DNA of 64,000 nucleotides, from positions 186,001-250,000 of the forward strand of contig NZ_CP059902.1 in NCBI RefSeq assembly GCF_014127105.1. Reading direction: 5' to 3'. The position numbers were made by a program, and so were the translations under genes. This DNA comes from Devosia sp. MC521. Lineage in GTDB: Bacteria; Pseudomonadota; Alphaproteobacteria; Rhizobiales; Devosiaceae. Below are positions 56,519 through 64,000 of this stretch, in pieces. Under the pieces are notes generated by a model. It made no database searches, was not told the DNA's origin, and worked only from the letters and a program-made list of their open reading frames with translations. How positions within the stretch are numbered: position 1 is the first letter of the stretch; each line of letters opens with the position of its first letter.

Positions 56519-56539
56519 GACTCGCTTTTTCGGCGAGTC
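56519..56539 (-). terminator. Hairpin downstream of the LysR gene
   Basis: GACTCGC and GCGAGTC form a perfect 7-bp stem with a 7-base loop, between the LysR stop (56569) and the siderophore operon. No T run follows on the minus strand. It may end LysR transcription weakly. Confidence 0.4.
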
Positions 56540-56568
56540 AAAGGAAAACATGAGATCGATGTTCTTAT

Positions 56569-57480
56569 TTATGTGTTGGGAAGGTAAGTCTCTCCAGCCA
56601 ATGCAATAAAGCTTTTCATGGCCGCTGAAAGAGGGGAGGATTTGCGGCGCGCGACCAGCAATTGCCGCATTGCCCAAGGCTCAGCCAAAGGTGCACAGAC
56701 CAGATCTGTACCAGCCAATAAATGGAGGCTCGTTGAGCGCAAAAAGCCGATGCCAAATCCCGCTTCAACCATGCGTACGAGCGCCGGGAAGCTCTCAACC
56801 CGCAGAGCCTCGTTTAGGGTCTTTCCCTGTTCTTCTGCCGCTTCACTCAACAGACGATCAAGCGAGCCGGTCCGGTGGATGCCGACGATTGGATAAGGAA
56901 GAGCGTGCTCAAATGCGAGGGCTTTGCGCGGCTCGATCTTTTCCGCGAGGGGATGTTCTGGTGGTGCCAATACCCAGACGCGTTCGTCTTCAAAAGGCCG
57001 AATATCAAAACGCGTAAAGTCATAATTGTCCGAGACAATAGCGACATCTGCCTGACCTTCGTCGAGCGCCATCAGCGCCTTGGCCGCGCCCATCTCGCGA
57101 ATTGCAATTTCAATGCCCGGATACTTGCCGGCAAACTTGGCCAGCAACTCAGGCAACCGCCCAGTTAGTGCAGAGCCAGTACATGCCAGCCGCAGGCTAC
57201 CGCGCGACCCCGAGCTGAAATCGGCCATGATGGCGTCAAGATCCGCGATCGATCGTAGAACGGTCCGACACCCATCGGCATAGGCCTCACCTGCTTTTGT
57301 CAGCTTCACGCCATGAGCGGAGCGATCAAAAAGCACAACGCCAAGGCGCGCCTCAAGGTCCGAAACTCGGCGGCTAACCGCTGAAGATGCAATACCTTCC
57401 CGCTCTGCAGCGCGGCCGATAGAGCCGGTCTCTGCCAAGAGCAAAATCAGTCGTGCGGTTACGCTGTCGAATGGTGCCAT
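56569..57480 (-). CDS. LysR-family transcriptional regulator
   Basis: Protein of 303 residues. The N-terminal helix-turn-helix (LLAETGSIGRAAEREGIASS, then AVSRRVSDLEARLGVVLFDR) and the effector domain with GSLRLACTGSALTGRLPELL are standard. The target is unknown; the next gene upstream on the same strand codes for a TauE/SafE permease 81 bases away, and the siderophore operon lies downstream. No obvious T-N11-A dyad was confirmed. Confidence 0.9.
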   Translation of the reverse strand: MAPFDSVTARLILLLAETGSIGRAAEREGIASSAVSRRVSDLEARLGVVLFDRSAHGVKLTKAGEAYADGCRTVLRSIADLDAIMADFSSGSRGSLRLACTGSALTGRLPELLAKFAGKYPGIEIAIREMGAAKALMALDEGQADVAIVSDNYDFTRFDIRPFEDERVWVLAPPEHPLAEKIEPRKALAFEHALPYPIVGIHRTGSLDRLLSEAAEEQGKTLNEALRVESFPALVRMVEAGFGIGFLRSTSLHLLAGTDLVCAPLAEPWAMRQLLVARRKSSPLSAAMKSFIALAGETYLPNT

Positions 57481-57561
57481 GGTGTCTCCCTAAGCCACCA
57501 TAATCCAATGCCATCAAATGTGTGAACCGCTTTTAGCAAAATCCTGTAATCCCACAGGAAA

Positions 57562-58308
57562 TCAGACCCCGCCAACCATCATCAGGCCGCGCACCAAATA
57601 ATAGAGGCCAATGGCGGTAACGATGAGCCGTGTCCACTTGCGGAATCCCGCGTCCGTCATGCGCTGCAGGATGTGATAGCCCAGACTGGTCCCCGCAAAT
57701 GCGAAGGGCGCAGCGATCAGCACAATGAGCCAGTCGCCCATTCCCATGGCCGCAGCGAGACCCGAATAGAACACCACTTTGGCCGCATGGGAGATAACCT
57801 GCGACGCGGCTTTGGTCGCAATAATCCGGCGGCGGTCCATCTGCGTGCGAATAAAGAAAATGTCGATGGTTGGCCCGGCAACACCAACTGTGAGGTTAAG
57901 CCCGCCACCAAGGAAACCAGCGAGAAAGGCGTGAAACGGTTTGCTGGCGTCAAGCTGCAGCCATTGATTGGGGATCCAGACCAAAATCGGCAAAAGCCCA
58001 ATGACGATGTAAACCGTTGCCAGATCGGGCATGTAGCGAATGGTGAAGAGGATGACGCCAACGCAAAATAGCCCCGCGCAGATGATCGAGAGGATGCGCC
58101 AGTCGATATGCTCACGCGATAGCCATGCCCGCGAGCCATTCGCTAGAATTTGGATTGCGCCTTGAACAGCAATTGCTGTCGCTACGGGCAGCAGCGTGAG
58201 CAAAAGGGCCAGTAGGATCAGCCCTCCCGCCATGCCGAACACGCCTGAAATAGTCGATGTCGTTAAAACAGCGACGGCGATCAGGGTGATAGTGGCAAAC
58301 GCGGGCAT
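57562..58308 (-). CDS. TauE/SafE (TSUP) family membrane permease
   Basis: Protein of 248 residues with about eight transmembrane helices, the size and layout of TSUP permeases that move sulfite, sulfoacetate or other organosulfur and small anions. FGMAGGLILLALLLTLLPVA and FLGGGLNLTVGVAGPTIDIF are the paired repeats typical of the family. Substrate unknown. GGAGAAACTTC lies just before the ATG. Confidence 0.87.
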   Translation of the reverse strand: MPAFATITLIAVAVLTTSTISGVFGMAGGLILLALLLTLLPVATAIAVQGAIQILANGSRAWLSREHIDWRILSIICAGLFCVGVILFTIRYMPDLATVYIVIGLLPILVWIPNQWLQLDASKPFHAFLAGFLGGGLNLTVGVAGPTIDIFFIRTQMDRRRIIATKAASQVISHAAKVVFYSGLAAAMGMGDWLIVLIAAPFAFAGTSLGYHILQRMTDAGFRKWTRLIVTAIGLYYLVRGLMMVGGV

Positions 58309-58489
58309 TGAAGTTTCTCCTCACGCCAAGCCATGGCGCAGCGCAATCTTTCTGGCCATCGCTGCTTAGGCATGGGGCCATGCGTGACCAATATGCCGTC
58401 ATTCTCCAACAATGCGGAAAAACAGTCATACTTTTGCGCTAAATGCATCTTGAATGGTAAGTCTATTCGGCCTCTTATAGAGAGGCGAG

Positions 58490-60412
58490 TTGATTTGCCC
58501 GATCGTTGGTCGCCGGTTTCCGCCTCCCCTTCGGGCCCCACACTATTTCTGGATTAGTCCCTTGATTACCCTCAAGGCTGGCCGCGAACGTTCACGCGGT
58601 GATGCACGAACTCATGTCGCTGCGGCCCATAGTGGCAAGGGGCAAAGCCCCCTGTTGCGTATCGCGATCTATTCTCTCCGTCACTATTGGCAGGCCAGTT
58701 TGGCGATCGGCGCGACGTTGATCGCCGCCACCCTGCAATTGCTGATCCCTAGGCTTTTGGGGCAGGCCATAGATCAGGCACAACATGTGCTGACGGTGGC
58801 GGGCGAGGGGGCGCAGGAGGCGCTGCTTTGGACAGCGGTAACTTTGTTCGTTGTCTCTGTGCTGCGCGGCCTGTTCACGCTGGTTCAGAACTATTACGCC
58901 GAAAGCGTCACCCACTATGTCGGCTATGAGCTGCGCTTGGCCTTTTACGAAAAGGTCCAGCGGCTTTCCTATTCTTATCACGACCGGGTCCACTCCGGCG
59001 ACTTGATCACCATCGGCCTGCTCGATCTTGAAGGCATCCGCGTCTTTTTCTCGACCGGTATTATCCGCGTCTTTCTGTTCTGCGTGCTGCTCGGGATTGG
59101 CGCTTACATGCTGTTCTCGACAGATCCTCTGCTGGCGGTATTGGCGCTGAGCTTCGTCCCGTTCGTCGCCTGGAACTCCTCCATCGCACAGCTCACCTTG
59201 CGCTCCACCTGGCTGGTTCTGCAAAAAAAGCTCGCGGTGATGACCCGCGTCATGGAAGAAAACCTCGGCGGTATCCGCGTCGTCCGCGCCTTCTCCGGCC
59301 AAAAATACGAAATGGATAAATTCGACACGGCCTCAGCCGAAGCGCTGGCCTTGGCGCATGACCGCGTGAAAATCCGCGTCAAATCCACCTCGGCGATGAA
59401 CCTGTCTTTCTTCATTTCCATGGCGCTTGTGCTGTGGTTTGGCGGCAATAAGGTCATCGCAGGCGAGATCAGCATTGGCACGCTGGCCAGTTTCCTGACT
59501 TTCATGACCATTTTGCAAATGCCGGTGCGCCAGCTTGGCATGATGGTCAATTCCTTCGCCCGTGCCTCCACATGCGGCGAGCGCTTCTTCGGCTTCCTCG
59601 ATGAAGCCATAGAAATCAAAGACTTGCCCCACGCGACCCCGCTCAAGGTTTCCAAGGGGACGCTGCGCTTTGAAGATGTGCATTTCACCTATCCGGGCAT
59701 GACCGTCCCAACCCTCAACGGTGTTTCCTTTGAAGCGCACGCAGGTCAAACTGTCGGTATCGTGGGAGCGCCGGGTTCAGGAAAATCCACGCTCGCCCAT
59801 CTTATTCCGCGCTTTTACGATGTCACCTCTGGCCGCGTCACCATTGATGGGCAGGACGTGCGCAAGGTGACTCTCGAAAGTCTGCGGCGTTCGGTAGCCG
59901 TGGTTCAGCAGGATAGCTTCCTCTTCACGACCACGATTGAAAACAACATCGCCTATGGCGACCCGTGGGCCAAGGAGCGCAAGATCGAACGCGCTGCTGA
60001 GAGCGCTCAATTGCACAATTATATCGCGGGCCTGCCTGCCGATTACGACACAGTCGTCGGCGAGCGTGGCGTGTCCTTGTCTGGCGGCCAGCGCCAGCGC
60101 CTCTCCATCGCCCGCGCCCTCGTATTGAAACCGGCGGTTATGGTGTTCGACGATTCAACCGCCGCTATTGATGCGGGGACCGAACACCGTATTCGCAGCG
60201 CTATCCGCCGCTACGCTTCTGATCGTGTCACCATGATAATCGCTCATCGCCTTTCCTCGCTCATGCATGCCAACCTCATCCTCTTCCTTGAAGATGGCCG
60301 GATTGTTGAACGGGGCACACATGATCAGCTGCTGGCGCTCAACGGGCGCTATGCCGCCCTTTACGATCTGCAGACCCGCCCCACCGAAGAGTTGGAAGGG
60401 GCCGTAGAATGA
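58490..60412 (+). CDS. ABC exporter half-transporter, degenerate ATP site partner
   Basis: Up to 640 residues: a six-helix ABC membrane domain (about 75-360) and a nucleotide-binding domain. GAPGSGKSTLAHLIPRFYDV is Walker A, LSGGQRQRLSIARALVL the canonical signature and VMVFDDSTAAID Walker B with Asp in place of the catalytic Glu. It therefore cannot cleave ATP well at its own Walker B, as in the non-catalytic half of heterodimeric exporters. The start is uncertain: TTG 58490 begins the frame and TTG 58562 is another choice; the first 60 residues are poorly conserved in look. The partner gene overlaps its last four bases. Confidence 0.88.
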   Translation: MICPIVGRRFPPPLRAPHYFWISPLITLKAGRERSRGDARTHVAAAHSGKGQSPLLRIAIYSLRHYWQASLAIGATLIAATLQLLIPRLLGQAIDQAQHVLTVAGEGAQEALLWTAVTLFVVSVLRGLFTLVQNYYAESVTHYVGYELRLAFYEKVQRLSYSYHDRVHSGDLITIGLLDLEGIRVFFSTGIIRVFLFCVLLGIGAYMLFSTDPLLAVLALSFVPFVAWNSSIAQLTLRSTWLVLQKKLAVMTRVMEENLGGIRVVRAFSGQKYEMDKFDTASAEALALAHDRVKIRVKSTSAMNLSFFISMALVLWFGGNKVIAGEISIGTLASFLTFMTILQMPVRQLGMMVNSFARASTCGERFFGFLDEAIEIKDLPHATPLKVSKGTLRFEDVHFTYPGMTVPTLNGVSFEAHAGQTVGIVGAPGSGKSTLAHLIPRFYDVTSGRVTIDGQDVRKVTLESLRRSVAVVQQDSFLFTTTIENNIAYGDPWAKERKIERAAESAQLHNYIAGLPADYDTVVGERGVSLSGGQRQRLSIARALVLKPAVMVFDDSTAAIDAGTEHRIRSAIRRYASDRVTMIIAHRLSSLMHANLILFLEDGRIVERGTHDQLLALNGRYAALYDLQTRPTEELEGAVE

Positions 60413-62310
60413 GCGTCATTGAGACCGACGACGAGCGCGATACCGCCACTTTCCCCGGACAGCGCCCCCCTCGCGCTTCGGTTGGCAGCCATCGCGTCGA
60501 AGAAGAAGTGTTTGGTAAAGCCTATGATCCGCAAACCGTGCGACGCATCTGGGCCTATGTCCGGCCTTACAGGAAAAAGATCTATATCTCGGTGGCCTCT
60601 GTGCTGGTGTTCACTGGCTCCCAGCTCGCTATCCCACTGATTATTGGCAATGCCATCGACAGCGGCATGAGCGCAGGTGGCAATACCAACAATCTCATCT
60701 CCGCCTTAGTGGCTTTCTCCATTGCCATTTTGGTGAACTATGTCGCCTCCTATACGCAAGAAAAGCAGGTCGGTGACGTAGCCGAGAATGTCCTTTTCGA
60801 CATGCGCCGCGCCATGATGGCCCAGCTACAGCGCGTCTCGCTGAGCTATATGGATAAGACCGAGGTCGGTCGTCTCATGTCGCGCCTACAGGGCGATGTG
60901 AACTCGATGCAGGAGTTTCTGGAAACCTCCATCATTTCCGTCGGGGACATTGTTCTGCTCTTCGGCATTGTCATCGTGCTGCTGACGCTTGATCCATGGC
61001 TGGGGCTTCTGACGCTTGTCACTATGCCGATCCTGTTTGTCGTCCGCCTCTTCTGGTTGCCTCCGGCCAAACGCGCTTTCTGGGCCGCGCATGAGACTAA
61101 TTCGACCACAGCAGGCGCTATGGCCGAAGGCATCAATGGCGTTCGAACTGTGCAGAACCTTGATCGTCAGCGGGTCAATTTCGACCTCTATGACGATAAG
61201 GCCTATGCCAATTTGCGCACTCAACTGACCGGCTCGAAATATGCGCAGGTCATGGTACCAATCGTGGATAGCCTCACCGGCATTTCCATGGCGACTGTTA
61301 TCGTCGTCGGCGGCGCCATGGTCCTCAATGGCAATTTGCAGGTCGGCGTCATCGTCGCCTTCCTGTTCTATATCCAGCGCTTTTTTGATCCGATCCGCTC
61401 GCTGACAATGCAATATTCCATCATGCAGCGCGCCATGACGTCAGGGCGTCGCATTATGGAAGTCATCGACTTGCCAGTGGTCATCGACGACAAGCCAGAT
61501 GCCAAAACCCTCGGCGCTGACATGGATGGCTCAGTCGAATTCCGCAACGTCGTTTTCGGCTATGATCCAAAGCGCCCGGTGTTGAAGAACGTCTCGTTCA
61601 AGGTCAACCCAGGCGAAACCGTTGCTCTCGTTGGCCCAACGGGTTCTGGCAAAACCTCGGCCATGTCGCTCGTTCATCGCTTTTACGAAGTGCAGGACGG
61701 GGCGGTGATTGTCGGTGGTCACGATGTACGCGACGTGACCCAAGAGAGCCTTGGGGCGCAGGTGGCCATGGTTTTGCAGGAGCCCTTCCTCTTCACCGGC
61801 ACCATTTTCGAAAACATTCGCTACAACAAGTTGACGGCTACCCGTGACGACGTCATTGCCGCTGCCAAAGCCGTCGGCGCGCATGATTTTATCGCTCGTC
61901 TTCCTGAAGCCTATGACACCCCGTTGGAACAACGAGGCTCAAACTTTTCACTCGGCCAACGCCAATTGCTCAGCTTTGCCCGCGCGCTAGTGGCCGATGC
62001 GAAAATTCTCGTCCTCGACGAGGCGACCGCCAATATCGACAGCTACACCGAACGCCAAATCCAAAAGGCGCTCGAAATCTTGCTCAAGGGTCGCACAGGC
62101 ATGGTTATCGCCCATCGCCTTGCCACCATCCGTGGCGCTGACCGCATCATCGTGTTGCAAAACGGCGAAAAGATCGAAGAGGGTAATCACAACCAGCTCA
62201 TGGAGTTGGGTGGGCTGTACTCAAAGCTCTACAATATGAACTACGCCAGCTTCGACGACATTCCCGACGAACTGGTCGCTTCCGCCAATGCCAAAGCGGC
62301 AAGCACTTAG
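60409..62310 (+). CDS. ABC exporter half-transporter, catalytic partner
   Basis: Protein of 633 residues with a polar N-terminal tail, six helices from about residue 50 and a nucleotide-binding domain: GPTGSGKTSAMSLVHRFYEV, signature FSLGQRQLLSFARALVA (LSGGQ altered) and ILVLDEATANIDSYTE with the catalytic Glu. Its Walker B pairs with the good signature of the first gene to give one working ATP site, while its altered signature pairs with the defective Walker B. Both are coupled by an ATGA overlap, so they surely form a heterodimer. Cargo unknown; lipids or drugs are usual. Confidence 0.9.
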   Translation: MSVIETDDERDTATFPGQRPPRASVGSHRVEEEVFGKAYDPQTVRRIWAYVRPYRKKIYISVASVLVFTGSQLAIPLIIGNAIDSGMSAGGNTNNLISALVAFSIAILVNYVASYTQEKQVGDVAENVLFDMRRAMMAQLQRVSLSYMDKTEVGRLMSRLQGDVNSMQEFLETSIISVGDIVLLFGIVIVLLTLDPWLGLLTLVTMPILFVVRLFWLPPAKRAFWAAHETNSTTAGAMAEGINGVRTVQNLDRQRVNFDLYDDKAYANLRTQLTGSKYAQVMVPIVDSLTGISMATVIVVGGAMVLNGNLQVGVIVAFLFYIQRFFDPIRSLTMQYSIMQRAMTSGRRIMEVIDLPVVIDDKPDAKTLGADMDGSVEFRNVVFGYDPKRPVLKNVSFKVNPGETVALVGPTGSGKTSAMSLVHRFYEVQDGAVIVGGHDVRDVTQESLGAQVAMVLQEPFLFTGTIFENIRYNKLTATRDDVIAAAKAVGAHDFIARLPEAYDTPLEQRGSNFSLGQRQLLSFARALVADAKILVLDEATANIDSYTERQIQKALEILLKGRTGMVIAHRLATIRGADRIIVLQNGEKIEEGNHNQLMELGGLYSKLYNMNYASFDDIPDELVASANAKAAST

Positions 62311-62340
62311 CCGCCGCGAACGTCCCGTACCGCCCCGCCC

Positions 62341-62392
62341 CCTCAACCCCGTCATCACCCGACTTGATCTGGTGGTAAGGACGGTGTTGAGG
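62341..62392. repeat. Long imperfect inverted repeat between convergent genes
   Basis: CCTCAACCCCGTC at 62341 pairs with GGACGGTGTTGAGG at 62379-62392, extended by ATCACC and GGTGGT. It lies between the ABC exporter stop (62310) and the convergent DUF1624 stop (62447). It could be a bidirectional terminator or a REP-like repeat. Confidence 0.45.
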
Positions 62393-62446
62393 TTTGGTCG
62401 GCCAGGGGTCGGGTGAGGGGGCTGACACGCCGCCCACAAAAGAACC

Positions 62447-63439
62447 TCACAATTCGGGTAGCGTTCCTTCCAACTCCGGATAGATCAGCACCGAGCACTG
62501 GCGATTGTTTGCATCAAGATTGTCTTGCTGTTCGTCATTGAAAACGCCGGAATAAATCGGGTCCCAAAGCTGGTCGCGCTCGATACCTGCGAGCCCACAT
62601 TGGCAGTAGATGGCGCATTGTTCAGCCGTCGTGCCATTGGTTTCGCAGGTGGTCTGACAGGCCGACAAAAACTCAATCTCCCGGGCCGCCTCCTGTGTCC
62701 CTAATGCCCCAGCGAGAGGCGTCAATACGCCCAGTAAAATAGGTTGATGCAGCAGATAGATAAGAAGGCTCCAGCGGCCCAAGAAGGCCAGCCCTCGAGC
62801 GACAGCAGCGGTTGAGTTGAGTTGCGCCAAGCGAGCGTCCCATTCGTTGGCGCGGATAGACCGCATCGCTGCTACGCCGAGCAGCGCAACGCCGAGCCAT
62901 GGAAACAGGGGGACGAGATCATTCGCCGGAGGCGGTACCGCAGAAAATCCGATCCAGCTGGTGATCTTCTGATCAAAGAAGGGGTTGGTGAAAACGAAGG
63001 GCAGGATTGCGATGATGAGCCCTGCCAGTCCAGTCAGCCAGAGTGGCGTGAAGAGGAACGGCAGCGCCAAAACACTGACGGCAGCTATAGCGTGGAGAAC
63101 GCCGAAATAGACGAAGGTGTCGGGAAAAGTGAAGTAGGTGGAAACGGTTATGATGGCCGCACCTGCGGCCACAAAGGCCCAGCGCTTCCAAAATGAACGC
63201 CAACGCACACCCGTTCCATGGCCCAAGACCAGCCCTACGCCGACCAGAAACATGAATGTAAACAGTATGGACCGCGCGAAAAACACCCACCCCGGGTCAT
63301 AGCCTACGTCAACCGGGAAGATGCGAAAGTAAGAGAGGTCCCAGAAGAGGTGGTAGATGACCATAGCGATGATCGCTACGCCGCGCGCGACGTCCACGAT
63401 CTGGAGCCGACTACCCTTGCCGCTCTTGCCCAATTCCAT
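62447..63439 (-). CDS. DUF1624 (heparan-alpha-glucosaminide N-acetyltransferase-like) membrane protein
   Basis: Protein of 330 residues. The start RLQIVDVARGVAIIAMVIYH, then LFWDLSYFRIF, is diagnostic of DUF1624, with about eight transmembrane helices to residue 250. The Asp and His of DVARG and YHLFWD are conserved in this acyltransferase-like family. The last 80 residues are hydrophilic with six cysteines (ACQTTCETN, QCAIYCQCG and NRQCSVLIY), an unusual Cys-rich tail. The role is unknown; transfer of acyl groups to glycans is a guess. Confidence 0.85.
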   Translation of the reverse strand: MELGKSGKGSRLQIVDVARGVAIIAMVIYHLFWDLSYFRIFPVDVGYDPGWVFFARSILFTFMFLVGVGLVLGHGTGVRWRSFWKRWAFVAAGAAIITVSTYFTFPDTFVYFGVLHAIAAVSVLALPFLFTPLWLTGLAGLIIAILPFVFTNPFFDQKITSWIGFSAVPPPANDLVPLFPWLGVALLGVAAMRSIRANEWDARLAQLNSTAAVARGLAFLGRWSLLIYLLHQPILLGVLTPLAGALGTQEAAREIEFLSACQTTCETNGTTAEQCAIYCQCGLAGIERDQLWDPIYSGVFNDEQQDNLDANNRQCSVLIYPELEGTLPEL

Positions 63440-63495
63440 AGAACACCTTCTCGAATTGCGCCGAGACGCTTTGGATTTGCGAACTGGCCGTGGTT

Positions 63496-64000
63496 TTAGA
63501 TGTTAGCGCGAACGACCGCCAAAAAGTCTTCGCCATACCGATCAAGCTTGCCTTGGCCAACGCCGGGAAGGTTCAGCATATCATGAGGGTGTGTAGGCCG
63601 TGCGAGAGCCATGGCGCGAAGCGTCGCGTCATGGAAAATCACATATGGTGGAACGCCTTGCAGCTTGGCGAGGCGCAGGCGCTCTTCGCGCAGCGCGTCA
63701 AATAGGGGCTGGCATTCGGCTGGTAGCTCAACCGCCTTTTGCAGCGAACGGCGAACCTCAAGGGCCTTCTTCGGGCGGTCCTTGCGCAAGATCACCGTGC
63801 GTTCGCGCTTAAATACCAGCCCTGCATTTTCGGAGAGTGTCAGCGCCCCATGGTTGGCGTGGTCGACGATGATCAGACCTTGTGCCGTCAACTGGCGGAT
63901 GACGGACTGCCAGCTTTTGGCGTCGAGCTCTTTACCTTGACCAAAAACCTTCTGGTGTTGATGGCCAAAGCGTTGGATTTTCTCGGTTTCTTTGCCCGTC
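63496..64000 (-). CDS. recQ: RecQ DNA helicase, C-terminal part (runs off the window)
   Basis: The frame is open to the right edge; about 167 codons of the 3' end are visible. The right part (IQRFGHQHQKVFGQGKELDA, SWQSVIRQLTAQGLI) is the winged-helix RQC domain, and PLFDALREERLRLAKLQGVP then YVIFHDATLRAMALARPTH is the HRDC domain of RecQ (3'-5' helicase in RecF-type repair). The helicase motor is outside the window. Confidence 0.9.
   Translation of the reverse strand, partial: TGKETEKIQRFGHQHQKVFGQGKELDAKSWQSVIRQLTAQGLIIVDHANHGALTLSENAGLVFKRERTVILRKDRPKKALEVRRSLQKAVELPAECQPLFDALREERLRLAKLQGVPPYVIFHDATLRAMALARPTHPHDMLNLPGVGQGKLDRYGEDFLAVVRANI

Overview
The window looks like the chromosome of an alphaproteobacterium of the Hyphomicrobiales, probably Devosia or a close relative. 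This is inferred from gene style: a bcsN-bcsA-bcsB-bcsZ-TPR cellulose operon of the Agrobacterium type, a csgH-like gene (a family known from alphaproteobacteria), TTAA-N7-TTAA boxes like CtrA sites, FadR-type GntR control and tightly overlapping operons. No rRNA, tRNA, CRISPR array or phage was seen. Most of the window concerns the cell surface and the uptake of sugars and iron.

Region 1 (about 0.9-18.2 kb) is a surface polysaccharide locus. A membrane NDP-sugar 4,6-dehydratase and a fused SDR/initiating sugar transferase lie on the minus strand. A plus-strand fnlABC-wbuB set should make UDP-L-FucNAc and transfer the sugar. A minus-strand rmlB-rmlA-acetyltransferase-wecE-wzx-GT4-wzy series should make dTDP-Fuc4NAc, flip the repeat unit and polymerise it. 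An IS5-like element (9338-10639) sits between the two convergent arms, at the wbuB stop codon. From 18.2 to 21.1 kb lie a decayed gene and an IS3-family element.

Region 2 (22.0-27.8 kb) is a curli-like functional amyloid locus: a secreted protein of about 1,300 residues with about 50 curlin repeats, a csgH-like chaperone gene, a CsgB-like minor curlin, a very short CsgF-like protein, and a further curlin-repeat gene facing the other way. The CsgG pore and CsgE are not in the window. The giant curlin gene has a CtrA-like box upstream.

Region 3 (28.6-40.3 kb) holds a Fe3+-type ABC importer and an operon for L-fucose uptake and oxidation (ribose-type ABC importer, two SDR dehydrogenases, L-fuconate dehydratase, RidA-like protein). 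A divergent FadR-type GntR gene precedes it, with a clear operator over the promoter. Region 4 (40.8-52.8 kb) is a type III-like cellulose operon (bcsN, A, B, Z, K) with CtrA-like boxes upstream, followed by a DeoR regulator, a TIM-barrel isomerase and a PAS-GGDEF diguanylate cyclase that could supply c-di-GMP to the PilZ domain of BcsA. Region 5 (52.7-64.0 kb) has a siderophore ABC importer, a LysR regulator, a TauE/SafE permease, an asymmetric heterodimeric ABC exporter, a DUF1624 membrane protein and the 3' end of recQ.

Taken together, the curli and cellulose loci form a two-component biofilm matrix set (amyloid plus cellulose) that may share cell-cycle control through CtrA, next to a polysaccharide locus predicted to use three amino-deoxy sugars.
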